Below, piece by piece: positions 34,709 to 47,906 of a stretch of DNA of 64,000 bases. The notes under the pieces were generated by a model. It saw only the letters and a program-made list of their open reading frames with translations, had not been told where the DNA came from and made no database searches. The DNA lies in the NCBI GenBank assembly GCA_028095005.1, contig CM051460.1, positions 112,875,039-112,939,038 on the forward strand. Direction: 5' to 3'. The translations under genes and the position numbers were made by a program. This stretch comes from Rhynchospora pubera (lineage: Eukaryota; Streptophyta; Magnoliopsida; Poales; Cyperaceae). Each line of letters opens with the position of its first letter. The first letter of the stretch is position 1.

Positions 34709-37045
34709 GGACAGATTTAAATGGCCCGTTTAAAGGGGTCAGTCAGGAAGTCGACACACGACATACCTTTCATCCGGAGATCCAGGCAGCGGAATGCAAG
34801 CTCCCCCGAGCTCGGAACGAGGACGGTACAAACACGTTCAGTAACGAGAAGAATGCTAGAGCCGCCACACTCAAATGACAAACCTGAGACCCAACCCCAA
34901 GCTGAGCCCCGCACCATTGAATCAAACGGAGCCCCAGCCCCAGCCCCAACCTGACCAACCAGAGCCCCAGCCCCAACCTGAGACCCAACCTGAGCCCGAC
35001 ACAGGAGAGACAACGGTGAATCAAAATAGTGAGGCTGAGTTGCCAAGGACGCCTGAGCCCGAGCCTGAGCCACACTCAAATAGCCAACCTGAGCCTGAGC
35101 CCCGCACAGGAGAGGCAGCGGTGAATCAAAATAATCAGGCTCAACCACACTCAAATGGCGAGGAAGAGGATGAAATACTCCAAGCAATAATCAACTGGGA
35201 TAATGGACAAAGGAGGGTTGGGCTTAAGCACAAACTCAGCATGAGCTATCCAGATGATAATGTAAGGGAGAATGAGGAGGATGAGGGTCAGGAAGAATGC
35301 AGCACCGACTCGGAGGATGAGATACCTCTCGACCAGCTGTTGATTGTTAGAAAAAGAAAGAGAGAGGCTGCTGGGGATGAGAAGGGGAAAAAAGTTAAGA
35401 AAGTTCGAGGTCCGAGAAAACCTGGGGATGCTGCAGCTCTCGAGAAACGACCCATGCTGAAGGTAGTTGGTGATGGGGAGTTTGAAGCCACCCCCACATG
35501 CAACAATCCGAATGCTTTTATTCAAGCACATAAAAATCCCAGTCCGTTCATATAATCTTTTCCCAACTCAAGTTAGGTCAACTATTTTGAAAGAGTTCTT
35601 GAAAATATATAGATGGGAACCAGATCAGAGTCGCCGGCGATACATTGATGTTTTTGAGAGTGTTGCTTACGATGTTTTTAGGAGTTCACTTACTCGCTTA
35701 CGTGAAAAGTTGACCAAGACAGTTGGCGAAAGCCCCTCATTATGGAAAGCCCATCCTCCAGAGTGGTGTTGGAACAAGGTGTCGTTGTGGGAAACTTTAT
35801 GTGATCTGTATGACACAGAGGGTTGGCAGGGGCTAAGCAAAATTAATACTTCCAACAAAACTAAAGACGGTGGTGTAGCCCACCATGTGGTAGGATCCTC
35901 CAGCACACATCGAGTCCGCAAGAAAGTGGTCAGTTTTCATTCTCTACATGTTAGAGAAACTTTAAAATTAGAGTATCAATTTGTGGCAGATAACTAAGAT
36001 TATATTGTACCTGAAAGATAACTTGATTATCTTTGAATTCATCTAAATGTTGAACCTGCGGTACATAGGTTCTACTTGCTCTTTGGTGACCACAGAAAGT
36101 ACAAATAGGCTTTTAATTTTTTTAATGCTACTTAGAACCTTCCTGGAAGCATTTCAATCGATAACTTATGTAATCCATTAATTGTATAACATATGTAGGA
36201 AAAAGAAAAAGGTTCATCTGACATCTCCTTGAAGGAAGTATTTGACAGGATGCATAAGAGAAAAACTCCTGATGGCAGTGTCTACTACAATGCAAAGGCT
36301 CAACAAGTGGCGGTATGGGTTCCTGAATTTTAGGGTTTAATATGTAAATGGGAACACTTTTCTGGCATGGGTTTCTTTTCTGCCAATATGACTTAGTTGA
36401 ACTGTTTCTGACAAAAATCTCTACTACAAAAAAGAAAAATTGAGAAAGCTCCAGCGTACTATTTCACAAAAGCCCATCCAGTTTGAACCAACTTGTTTCA
36501 CTATAATCTTGTGAGATTTTCTATTGAATGCCACTATAATTTTATAGAAAACTGCAAAAAAAAATACAAATGATGTTGAGAGAGTAGAACTTTGAAAAGT
36601 TATAACATTTATAAGCTTGTTCCTGTAAAGGAATTTGAGTAATATTTAAATAAAGGACAATGGTTATAAAGCAATATATAATTTGATCATAGGATTTGGC
36701 ATATTTAATAAGGTCGTGTTTTCCTTTTTGCATAGGACAAATATCTTCAGTTGAGTTCCAAACCTGAGACCAAAAATGTGGACGAAATGAAGATATGGAA
36801 GGAAGCCGGTGGAGAGGCCAAGGGAAGGATATATGGTTTTGGTTACCGGTCAATCTCACGGGAGTGTCCCCAAAGTAGCATGCATTACAAGACTACCCCC
36901 ATCAAAACCACTACCACTGGTGCTTCAAAAGAAGGTCGGTATGTTGGAGAAGGTACTGGCAGAGCGAGATAAGCAACATGCTGCAGAACTTGCTAAACGA
37001 GATGCCATCATTCAGAAATTTTTAGCTAAACGGGACAAGATGTAA
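34709..37045 (+). pseudogene. CACTA2 second TNP1-like gene, frameshifted
   Basis: Exons 34709..35925, 36199..36312 and 36736..37045, ATG at 34721. The start reads MARLKGSVRKSTHDIPFIRR, followed by a Pro/Gln/Glu repeat (EPQPQPQPDQPEPQ), an acidic segment, a basic nuclear-type segment (RKRKREAAGDEKGKKVKKVRG), then a Transposase_24 region (STILKEFLKIYRWEPDQSRR, WNKVSLWETLCDLYDTEGWQ), KVFDRMHKRKTPDGS-like sequence in exon 2 and KGRIYGFGYRSIS in exon 3. Frame changes near 34940, 35546 and 36925 break it. Exon 3 parallels KGRTFGFGSLLEYS of the minus gene, so the two are distant paralogues. Confidence 0.78.
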
Positions 37046-37062
37046 TATTTTGTTGCATGCAA

Positions 37063-37325
37063 TGTTGTAATATTTTGTAGTATGAATCAACCCATTGCTA
37101 TGCATGGGATTGTAGGTACTTTATGTGTAGGATAAAACTGGGAGTTAACTAGGTATGATGTTGGGATGTTAAGTAGGTATGAACTGAAGTGCTATTAACT
37201 GTGATGTGTTGGGATGTTGTAATATTTTGTAGTATGAATCAACCCATTGCTATGCATGGATTGTAGGTACTTTATGTGTAGGATAAAACTGAGAGTTAAC
37301 TAGGTATGATGTTGGGATGTTAATC
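37063..37325. repeat. Tandem duplication after the plus TNP1-like gene, period about 153 bp
   Basis: TGTTGTAATATTTTGTAGTA and the following hundred or so bases recur after about 153 bp. It covers the probable 3'-UTR or terminator region. No coding sense. Confidence 0.8.
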
Positions 37326-37739
37326 TATTATAGTTTTCAAAACCAGTCTTGGTTGCACATTTTTAAAAGGTTGAGAGCAAAACTAGCAAATAATTTATTG
37401 AAAGAAGCATGTCACCACTTCGGCCACAACATGGAACTAATGATTCCTACTGGATTACAAATAAATAAATAAATTAAATAAAGCCAGAAAAAAATATATT
37501 TGCCTCTCATGAGAAAATTAAAATGTGAAACAAAATTCTTGAAGCCACTTGCTGCTCTCCAACACAATTTAATAATCCAAATGCTTATAAATGCAAAAAA
37601 AAACAAATAACACTACCGTCAATAGGAATTTTTAAAAAAAAAAAAAAAAAAAACCAGCGGCAGGAATTGAACTGTGGATGTTTGAATTCCAAGCTAAGGC
37701 AAAAACCATCTCACTATAAATAGTTATTTGATAATATTT

Positions 37740-38761
37740 TGTATTGAACTATATACGTTTCTTTTCTCTGCCAGAAGCGAATCTCCAACAAACGGCTTTC
37801 GTTTGTCGTTCCTTCTTTCCTTTCTTCCGTACTTTCTTTCTTTCTTACTTTTCTCTCCAAGCGAATCACCAAGAAACGGTTGCCAGGTGCAATTGGGAGA
37901 GAAACTCGAAATTGTGTCTACCAATTGCACCAAGGTCATTGTTGAGCACCAATTGTGACTCGAAATTGTACCAATTGTGTCTACCAATTAATTACGCATG
38001 CAATTGAAGCTCCATTGTTTCATGCAGCCAAAGTACAGCTTCAGCTACAGAAGAAAGCGGCAGCAGAAGACTCAACAACAGTCACTGACTAAGCAAATAA
38101 GCAAAGGTATACTCAAATGCATAATCACTGACTAAGAAGTTTTCTTAAATTAAGCACCAATTTTGTTTGAATCAAATTAAAGGTCTGTACTCTATAATTG
38201 GTACCAAACTTTAAAGTAATGTGATGCACTCTTTTAAATGCAGACGACGAGGCGAGGTGGCGTGCTGGCTAAACTCGATTTCCCCTCCCTTGCTTGCTCC
38301 TCTTTCCCCCTTCTCTGTTGGTAACTCCTTTCTCCTTGTTCCCTTGCTTGACTGTGAGTTGACTGAGGCTTTGTGCTGATGTCTGAAAGTCTCAAATTGA
38401 ATGTGTGGATGTCTGGTATGATTGGAGGTTAATGCTTCAAAATTGAAATGTGAAACTGAGCCTTGTTATTTGTTATGTGCTTGATGTCTCATATGAGTTG
38501 TTTCTTCTTACATATCTGTTCTTGTGATGTTTGTGAGGCATTTAGGCCTTAATTATTTAGTAACTTAGGACACTTACATATCTGTTTAGCTCGGTATCAT
38601 ACTACAAACATTGTCAAAGTGAGACTTTAATCTGAATGTGATACCTTGGTTGACTAACCTTCCATATGATTCCTTGTAAAAATCTGGATCAAAATTCATT
38701 CTTTTTCTCTTTGTTCTGAGCTGTAATGTTTTTTGTTTCATTTGTCACTAAATTACAGAAC
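37740..38761 (+). promoter_or_regulatory. Leader region of the CACTA2 transposase gene
   Basis: Exon-like stretches with donor or acceptor signals: a GC-richer piece ending AAGCAAAG|GTATAC (about 38108) and another from CAG|ACGACGAGGCGAGG (about 38244). The coding exon follows an ATTACAG acceptor at 38752-38758. These are probably non-coding first exons. Confidence 0.45.
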
Positions 38762-39766
38762 ATGGCGGACGATCGCAGTTGGATGTACCATAGAGTTCTT
38801 GATGGCAACGAGGCCAATCTAGATTACATGTATGGCGTGAAACATTTTCTTGAATTTGCATTCAGCAATGACCAACCTAGATTACCTTGTCTCTACATAA
38901 ACTGCAAAAATTGCAAGCATTATGGCCGCGACATTGTAGGCAAGCACTTGTTAGAAAAGGGTTTTATGCTCAATTATGAGCAGTGGTACGAACATAGAGA
39001 GGTTGTTCCAAATGATGCAGCAAGTGCTGATTATCACAACTCTAATGACATTCTAATGGTGGAGATGATATTTAATGCTGCGGGCCCTGAATTTGATTGG
39101 GAAAGAAGAGATGCTCATGAACAACCTAATGCAAAGACAAGAGTGTTCTTCAACATGCTTGATGCATTGGAGTCTCCATAGCTCAAAGGTGAATCTACCA
39201 TTAAATGCGACCAACATTCTGTGCTCTCTGCCGTTACTCAGCTGCTGGCTGCAAAAGCAGATTTTGGTTTAAGCATAGCGGGTTTCGATCGGATTCTCTC
39301 GATTGTGAAGGGTATGCTTCCTTCGAAGAATGGATTGCCAGAGAACTTCTATTGCACAAAAAGAATGGTAAAGGGCATGGGGATGGATTATAAAAAGTAT
39401 GATGCATGTCCAAAAAATTGCATGCTCTACTACAAACCAGAGGATAAGTTGAAGGACAAGTGTGATATATGTGGTGAGCCACGATACACACAACCAACAA
39501 AGGAGAACAGTAAGCCAATTGCGCGGAAGGTCTTGCGTTATTTGCCTATCACCCCGAGATTGCAAAGGTTATACATGACCCGTGCAATTGCAGAGAAGAT
39601 GCGGTGGCACGAAGAAGGTGTTTGGGAGAAACCTGGACTTATGTACCACCTTTCGGATGCGGAGGCATGGAAAAATTTTGATGAGGCCCACCCCGCATTT
39701 GCTAAGGAGCCCCGAAATGTTTGTTTGGGACTGGCAACCGATGGCTTTGCTCCGTTCAACATGGGA

Positions 39767-39781
39767 GGAACCTCATACACT
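39767..39781. repeat. LINE2 target-site duplication, copy 1
   Basis: GGAACCTCATACACT inside the transposase coding sequence, repeated at 45266..45280. Confidence 0.92.
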
Positions 39782-39783
39782 GG

Positions 39784-41293
39784 CTCGAATCCACTATCTC
39801 TCGGGGCACGATTTGCCTGGAGAATCAAGAGGCACAAGTCAGAGCTTGGGATCCTAGTTATGATGCAGGTCTCCCTTTGATCCCGATCTGGCTTCGCATC
39901 AGGAATTTTCCCATGAAGCTCTGGCATGTGTCGGAGTTTGAGAAGCTACTCGACGACTATGGCTGTACTGTGCTAGATCTGGATGCTCGCACCAGCAATC
40001 ACACGGAATGGCGCTATGCTCGAGTCCGAGTTGGTGCATGTGATCCAGCTCTCATTCCTCCCTGAACTTGGATCAAGTTCTGCAACCAAGATGGTAGAAT
40101 CTCTCGTTTTGATGTTTATTTTGAAATAGAGGGTCAATTGGGGGGGAATGGAGGTCAATGGCCTAGGAACAACCATGGTGGAGGAGATAATGGCCCTCGG
40201 GCTGTTATTCATACTGGTCCCACTACTGGAGGTAAACCTCCTGCCAGAAATGATGGAAGTGGTACAAGAAATGCCCCAGTGAGAGTCCTCACTGATGCTA
40301 TGCAAACTGACTCTACTGCTTCTGCTACTCCATCTCCTAACCCAGCAGTAACCCAACATCTAAGAGTCACCCCAAATGAAAATAACACTACTGCTGGAAA
40401 GTTATCTAGAGCTCCATTCAGACCAAAACCTGGAACTGTTGATGCATTGTTTCAGACAGTGGAGAAAGACCAACTCACTCCACCTCAAAAGATGGTGAAC
40501 ACAAACAGTGAACCCATCCAAGTGATAGATCTGGGGAGTTTCTACAACCCAGTTGAGGAGAGTGACATTGAGTTTATGGATAACATGCTTCACCTAATTG
40601 ACCAATCCAGAAGAGGTACCCCGACAAATGCCAACACTCACTCCTTAGTGACAACTGAAGGAAATGGTACAACTGACCTGGTACCAACTTTCAGCTTTGT
40701 GACTTCCCCTGAGGAAATGACAATGAATACACCAACAGCTGATGCCAATTCTGTGTCTCTTTCTCCTAACCATGTGGTTGCAATGCATGACACCAAACAG
40801 GCCAAAGGTGAAACTAGTAACTCAAACATGGATACTTTTGTGACTGCTACACCAACTACTGCCCCATCAGTGCAGGAGGCACGGGGCACCACTACTGACA
40901 ATGCAAGCCAACATGTTACTGTCCACATCCAGCAACTGCCCAGAAAGGAGTGCTAGGCTCAGAGTGCAAGGACTAACTGATTCGATCATGGCGAAAGCTA
41001 AGGCTAGAGCTCAAAAGAGCCAAGCAGGACCGAAGAAGGCTGATGGTAACACTTTTCTATCAAATTTCCCTTTTCTTAGATTAACTAAAACAGAAATTGC
41101 TGATCTTTTCAATGTGTATAGTATTATCTTAGGACATAATATTCAACAAAGAGATAGTATAATTGAGAAGATACAGCTCATGTCTAGGGCCTCTTTTGAG
41201 GAGATCTTAAATCAAGTTATGGGTAGGAATAAGAGCTCTATTAGGACTGTAATCAACTTAGATTCTCAAGGGGATAATATGGTTTTTTCATGA
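39784..41293 (+). pseudogene. LINE2 ORF1, 5'-truncated, DUF4283-type
   Basis: L1 ORF1 RNA-binding protein fragment. It opens in the DUF4283-like sequence PLIPIWLRIRNFPMKLWHVSEF, continues YARVRVGACDPALIPP, then an in-frame TGA (40063-40065), then TWIKFCNQDGRISRFDVYFE. A long, low-complexity Thr/Asn/Pro tail follows. Near 40930-40955 the frame changes and the rest (SARLRVQGLTDSIMAKAKARAQ) runs to 41293. Its stop overlaps the ORF2 ATG as ATGA. No CCHC knuckle is seen. Start codon and N-terminus are lost. Confidence 0.8.
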
Positions 41294-44200
41294 ATATCTT
41301 AACCTGGAATACTAGAGGAATGAATGCTCCCCAGAAGAGACAGATAGTTAATGATATTATACAAGAATATAAAATAGACTTGGTAGCTTTTCAGGAAACT
41401 AAAAAAGAACATTTTACACAAAGATGTCTTACAAATCTTTCTTCTAGAATAGATTCTTGGGAGTTTTTTCCCTCCAATGGGAGGTCAGGGGGGATACTAT
41501 TAGGATGTAATAGTAATCAATTAGATATAATTAACACTCATAAGAGTATGTTCTCTCTTTCTATACAACTCAGAAGTAGGCAAGATAACTTTGAGTTCGT
41601 TTTTACTGTAGTTTATGGTCCTGTAGATAATTCTTTAAAGAGAGAGTTTTGGGATGAGTTACACACTATTAGGAACAATTGGTTAGGAGCTTGGCTTGTA
41701 GGGGGGTGATTTTAATGCAATTAGGAAAAGGACAGAAAAGAATGGTCATAATTTTGACTTTAGAGCAAGTAGAAAGTTCAACAATTTTATTGATTCCCAC
41801 TATCTCATGGAGTATCCCTTATATACTAGAAAATACACTTGGACCAATGGACACAGTTTTGTTTTATTAGATAGATTCCTTTATGATTCCGGTTGGGACA
41901 ACCATTATCCCAATAGTAGTCTTAAAGATTTACCTAGAAATGTTTCTGATCATTGCCCACTTCTCTTATCTACTAATACCCCTTTTATCCAGCATCCTCC
42001 CATTTTTAGATATGACTATAGTTGGTATAATGACATTCAGTTTAGGGAACTAGTTCGTAAATGGTGGGGTGAGTGCCCTCTAACTTCAGATGTAGGTCAT
42101 AGTTGGCATTTAAAAATGAAACATATGAAAAAGAGAATTAGTGGTTGGAAGAAAAATTATGAAAGTGAGAGAAAGAAAAAGAAACATGAAGCCCTAAGTA
42201 CTTTGCATGCTTTAGAACATATTCAAGAGAGTAGGGATCTAAATGAAGTAGAAAGAGAACTTTGGCAGGAAACTAGAAATATTTTAGATAACATTTACTT
42301 AGAAGAAGAGATACACTGGAAGAATAGAGCCAAAGATAAATGGTTAAAGGAAGGAGATCTGAATACCAAATACTTTCATAAGTGTGCTACTTATAGAGCT
42401 AGGAAAAATAGTATCTTTCAAATGGAAATTGATGGTAGAATAGTAGATGACATACAGGAAATAGAAAATCATCTTTTCTCTTACTACAAAAATCTGTTAG
42501 GGGCCCCAGGCATTCAAGGTGGTACTATGCTTGATTCTTTCTGGGACACTGAACATAAACTTGTAGATAAAGATCAAGTTAGATTAGAACAACCAATAAC
42601 CCTCCAAGAAATTCATGATGCTGTCTTCTCATCTCATGCTTCTGGAGCCCCTGGCCCAGATGGACTTACTTTTGGTTTTTATCAGCAATTTTGGGACGTA
42701 GTAAAATATGATTTAACTCTATTAGCTCAACATTTCTTTGAAGGAACTCTCAATTTAGCTAAAATAAATAAAGCAGTCATTTGTCTAATTCCAAAAGACA
42801 AAAATAGTTTATTAGCTAAAAATTATAGGCCTATTAGTTTAGTGAATTGTAGTCTAAAGATTCTCACTACTATTCTCACTACTAGACTCGATACTGTTAT
42901 GGACAATTTAGTAGATCCTCTCCAAACAGGTTTTATGAAAAATAGATACATATTAGATAATGTTGTTATTGCCAATGAAGTTATACACTCATGTAAAATC
43001 TCAAATCAACAAGAAGTGATCTTAAAAATAGATTTTGAAAAAGCTTACGATAGAATTAATTGGAATTACTTGAATACTATGCTAGAACATAGAGGCTTTG
43101 GCCCCAGATTGAAAATTTGGATTTATAATCTTTGTAACAGTTCTCAAACTTGTCTTAATATCAATGGTAAGATGTCTAATTACTTTCACTGTAGAAGAGG
43201 CTTGAGGCAAGGGAATCCTCTTTCCCCTTTTTTGTTTAATTTGATTGCAGATACCCTGTGTAGAATGTTTACCAAAAGTAGACAGTTAGGTTTAATTCAT
43301 GGTTTAGGCCCCCCTTGTTTACAAGGTACAAGTATCACTAATGTACATTATGCTGATGACACTATACTTTTTTTGCATGCAGACAATAAAAATATAGAAC
43401 TAACTCTGTGGACTATGCTAGGATTTGAGGCTATCTTAGGAGTTAAGATGAACTTATCCAAGACAGAGATGCTCCCTATTAATATTTCTCAGGATAGATG
43501 CGAGGAACTTGCTAAGTTGTTTGGTTGCAAGCAAGGTAGATTTCTTTTATTATATTTAGGAATACCTATTAGATACAATAGATTACAAACTCTAGATTGG
43601 GATCATTTACTAGAAAAAATAGATAGGAAAATACAATCTTGGAAAGGGGCCATGTTATCCATAGGAGGCAGAGTGACTATGATTAATGCAGTTTTGAGTG
43701 CTCTTCCTTTATACATTTTATCTCTTTACAAAATGCCAGAAAAAATAGAAAACTTATAGATAGAAATAGGAATAAGTTTCTTTGGCAAGGTCATAATGGT
43801 AAAAGAAAAAAATATTCTCTAGTTAATTGGAGTAAAGTCTGTATGAAAAAAGAATTTGGTGGTTTAGGTATACTTGATCTTAGATGTATGAATATCTCCC
43901 TCCTCTTGAAATGGTGGTGGAAATATTACAACCCCACCTATCATAGTGTATGGAAGATTGTTGTGAGTCATAAATATAGTAGTTGTTCATCATCCGCTAA
44001 AGTCTCTCCTTTTTGGACTGAGGTTATGAAATTGCATAATATTGGAGTGGTCTCTAGAAAATATATACCGGGTACAGGAGAAAACATATCTTTCTGGGGA
44101 GATATTTGGGAAGGTGAGTGTAGTCTTGCCCATAGATACCCGCATCTCTTTGCCATTTGCAACAACCCTCATATAAACTTGCATGAGGTTATTTTGCATC

Positions 44201-44967
44201 AAGGGAGGAATGTTAATTTCAAAAGAGCACTCACTGGGGTTTTACTACATGAATGGTATGATATTCAACACTCTTTAATTCCACAGTATTACACTCATGA
44301 ACCGGATCAGATGATTTGTAGATGGAACACTTCTGGTATTTTCACCTCCCATGATTTATATGCTTTTCTAAATTTCAATGGAGTCAATACTCACTGTCCT
44401 TTACTCTGGTGGCAATTGCACATTCCTCATAAGAACAAAATTTTCATGTGGTTGGTGTCAAACAATAAAGTATTGACTAAAGTCAATCTTTTCAAAAGAG
44501 GTTGGTCTGGTTCTACTAGTTGTTGTTTCTGTGCTCAAGAGGAAAATAGGGACCATCTTTTTGTGTTATGTCATTTTACAAAAAAAATCTGGTTTTGGAT
44601 GGGTGCATGTAGTGATATGATCTTGCACTGGGATACATTTCAAAATATTATAGTTGCAGCTGAGACTTTTAACAAGCTTGATAAAGAAGCTTTTCTCATT
44701 GTGGTGAGTGCTGTATGTTGGGTAATATGGCTTACACGTAATGAGGCCATTTTTAATAACAAAAAAACTATTACTACAAAGAGTGTGCTCATGCATATTT
44801 GTTCTCTGATCAATTATTGGACAGGTGATGAAGAGGCACAGATTAAGAGTCTAGTGAAGCAATGGATGCCTGGGGATTGGGACATGATACCACTACAGGA
44901 AGTACCAGCTGCTCAGTTCGCTGGAGGTGGAGATGATGGGCTGCCGCAATGGCTTGCAGTATGTTGA
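41290..44967 (+). pseudogene. LINE2 ORF2: endonuclease, reverse transcriptase, zf-RVT
   Basis: L1 ORF2 polyprotein in three frames. The endonuclease starts MNILTWNTRGMN with FQETKK and VYGPVD. A six-G run at 41701-41706 has one G too many, which breaks LVGGDFN. The next segment has SDHCPLLLS, SGAPGPDGLTFGFYQQF, NYRPISLVN, RRGLRQGNPLSP and the catalytic YADD box (NVHYADDTILFL). An A-run at 43740-43745 causes a second frameshift before LIDRNRNKFLWQG. The final segment has the zf-RVT region (CCFCAQEENRDHLFVLCHF). Lesions are single-base changes in homopolymers. The ORF2 start overlaps the ORF1 stop, as in many bicistronic elements. Confidence 0.92.
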
Positions 44968-45265
44968 TGCAGCCTTTATCAACAGAAGGTGGTTGAAATT
45001 GTGTCTCATTTACAAAAATCCCATTTCAGAATTTGGGATGTGATAAAGCATGAGTTGTTATGTGCTCTTTAATATCTGTCGGTATAGTAATAGACATAAA
45101 ATTTTTATTGCTGAGAGATGGTAATAGTTGAAGTCAGGTCCATAGTTGAGTGTTTTATTTGAGTATTGTTGTTAGGTGATAATGTTTTAAATTTGCTTTT
45201 GTAACCTTTTGTTTCATTTACAAAATGAAACTGGGTGGCGCTCCCGCCTTTTTTCAAAAAAAAAA
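44968..45265 (+). other. LINE2 3'-UTR and poly(A) tail
   Basis: About 290 bases without a frame, ending GGGTGGCGCTCCCGCC, a T run, C, then ten A, directly before the second target duplication. Confidence 0.85.
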
Positions 45266-45280
45266 GGAACCTCATACACT
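45266..45280. repeat. LINE2 target-site duplication, copy 2
   Basis: Exact repeat of 39767..39781, after which the transposase reading frame resumes (via a TGA at 45284). Confidence 0.92.
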
Positions 45281-47906
45281 TGTTGACCGGTGGTTTGTTA
45301 TCCTTTGAATCTCCCGCCCGATACAGTCATGAAGCGAGAGAATATGTTCTTAACCCTCGTGATACCTGGACCGGATCACCCGGGTCGAGACATAGACATA
45401 TTTCTTGATCCCTTGATTGATGAATTGAAAGAACTGTGGTCAGCTGGAATTGGCACGTATGATGTTTCCTTGAAGGAGAATTTTAGAATGAAGGCGTCTC
45501 TGACATGGACAGTAAATGATTTTTCGGTGTATTCGGTGCTGTCAGGGTGGAGCACTGCTGGTGCACTAGCATGTCCGTGTTGTATGGACAAAACTAAGGC
45601 ATTCCGACTACCGAAGGGTAATAAAAATTCTTGGTTCGACAGTCACAGAAAGTTTTTGCCTGAGAGCCATCCATTTCGAGGTGATAAGAAAAAATTCATT
45701 AAAAGCAGAGTTGTGCGAGATCCAATTCCAAACCTTCTACTAGATGGGTCGGATGTACGAAGGATGGTGGAAGCTCTTCCAGATTTCAAATTGGGAAAGG
45801 ATATGCCCTTAAAACAAATTCCAGGGTACGGGGATTATCATAACTGGACCAAGAAATCTATCTTCTGGCGATTAGATTATTGGCATGATAATTTGATAAG
45901 GCACAACATTATTGTGATGCATTGGGAGAATAATGTTGGTGGAAATGTCGTATACACCGTGTTTGATGTTGCAAATAAAACAAAGGATAATGCAAATGCC
46001 CGTAAAGACTTGGAATTGTTCTGTAATCGCCCCGAGCTACATCTCACCCATGGATAAACCAAAAAACTAAGAGCAAAATTTGCTTTGGATCGTAAAGACA
46101 AGCTAGAGATTCTCAAGTGGCTGAAAGAAGATGTGAAGTTCCCTGATGGATATGCATCTAATTTGTCCAGATGTGTAAACCTCACCACTTGCACTTTCAA
46201 TGGGTTGAAAAGTCATGACATGCACATCTTGGTCGAGCGCATACTCCCGGTTGCACTTCGTGGCAACATACCAGATTCTATGTGGGAGGCTTTCACATTC
46301 TGTAAGGAGATTTGTGCAAGAGAGTTGGACCCGATACGTCTCAGACAGTTAGAACAAGAAGCAGTTGTTATATTGTGCAAGCTTGAAAGGTTTCTTCCAC
46401 CAGCATTTTTTGATAGTATGGAGCATCTCATCCTTCATGTTGCTTACGAGGCTAGAGTGGGTGGCCCTGTGAATTGTCGATGGATGTATCCCGTCGAAAG
46501 ATATGCTCTATCACGTTTTAAGATAATTTACCTTGTTACTGACTAATTACAATAAGCTCTTAACCACTGGCGCACGAGTTTAATTTAAACCTAACAAACC
46601 TATTTGAATCACATATAATCAATTAGTTGTAATATTTATTGACACTTGTCAAATATACTCTTCTATAGGCGTATCAAAGAGGCGAGGAAACGAGTCACCA
46701 ATAAAGCGCGCGTGGAGGGGTCAATTACCGAATCATATCTTACACAGGAGGTATCTGATTATTGCAAATCATATTTTGCCTTTGATTCCGGCTCAACAGT
46801 TGTCGATTGCCCTATGGATGTCGATAGCACTATGGAAGCTGAGTTGTCCGTCTTCAGCTATCCAAGGCGTGCTCTTAGTCGAGGTGAAAAGAGAACATTA
46901 AGCCTCATGGACTTTGACAAGGCAAAACTCTGCGTCCCCTACAATTGTCCTGAGATAAAGCCTTATCTAGAGTATAATTCAAACTTTAACTTAATGTTCA
47001 TATCTTACTCTCGAGTACAAATTAAGATACTTGATACATGCAACTAACATTAATTTCTTCTAATATTCCGCAGGAGATATACCGAGCAAATCAAATGGAC
47101 GAGACGGTCGGCCAATGATAGAATTCTACAAAAGATTGTAGATAAGGAGTTTCCTACATGGTTGAGAAAGACCATTTTGGACGAGCCTGATCCTAACCCT
47201 TGCAATAAAAGTCTATGTCGAGAATATCGTCTTATGGGGCATATGAAGTTAATGGATTTGTTTCCGTACTAAAACTCATGGAAAAACTAAATCCAGAAAT
47301 AATAGTTGGGTATGCATCAAAGGAGAGTCGGATGGTGGGGGAGAACTTGACTACTATGGAATTTTAGAGAAAATTGTTGAACTCACATATCGTGGAGTTG
47401 ACAATAATAAAGTTGATTTTTTCAAGTGCCATTGGTTTGATGTAACAAATGGTGTCAAGATAGACAAAAAATATGGATTGGTCGAAGTCAAACACAAATC
47501 TAAGCTCTTGCCTGATGAACCTTTTGGATTAGCAGCCCAAGCATTTCAAGTGTATTATCTTTCGTATCCATCGAAGAAGAGAAGTGACTGGTGGGTTGTA
47601 TACAAGTGCAATAGAAAGCGACAGTTTCCTTCTGGTGATAGCAATCCAACTGAAGAAGATGATTTCTTTCAAAAAAATTCGACTAATCAGTTCGATGGTT
47701 CGTTCGATGAAGGGTTGGATGTGCCTGATCTGTTGGCTCAACCAGGTATTGAGGACCCAGTCGATCCCGCTGAGCTCTCCAACTCACAACTAGTTGATCA
47801 TGATATGTCATGTGAGGAAGAGGATGACACTCATGGTACAAATTCAGATGACAACGAAGATGACTGGTATATTTTATCTTATCATATTACATTAGCAAAA
47901 GTATAG

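Larger units (their letters stand above)
39782..45265 (+). mobile_element. LINE2: L1-type LINE nested in the CACTA2 transposase
   Basis: About 5.48 kb on the plus strand, flanked by a 15-bp perfect duplication and ending in a ten-base A tail (45256-45265) after a T run. ORF1 starts inside a DUF4283-type domain, so the 5' end is truncated. ORF2 follows with an ATGA overlap. The coding frames have several lesions. It inserted into CACTA2 after CACTA2 itself had landed, giving relative ages. Confidence 0.95.
38762..47906 (+). pseudogene. CACTA2 TNP2-type transposase, split by LINE2 and three stops
   Basis: Domains in order: Transpos_assoc (SWMYHRVLDG, NCKNCKHYGRDIVGKHLLEKGFM), Transposase_21/TNP2 (FYCTKRMVKGMGMDYKKYDACPKNC, LGLATDGFAPFNMGGTSYT), then LINE2 at 39782..45265. 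After it: VVCYPLNLPPDTVMKRENMFLTLVIPGPDHPG, a DUF4218 region (RFLPPAFFDSMEHLILHVAYEARVGGPVNCRWMYPVERY), an intron, ARKRVTNKARVEGSITESYL and a DUF4216 region (CHWFDVTNGVKIDKKYGLVEV). In-frame stops: TAG 39179-39181, TGA 45284-45286 (relatives have Trp), TAA 46055-46057. Introns lie near 46525-46667 and 46975-47073. The exon after 47074 is degraded. Transposase identity is firm; it cannot be made as one protein. Confidence 0.9.

Noticed and set aside
34770..35187. Minus-strand Gly/Leu-rich frames opposite the second TNP1-like gene
   Set aside because: Antisense shadow of the Pro/Gln/Glu repeat region.
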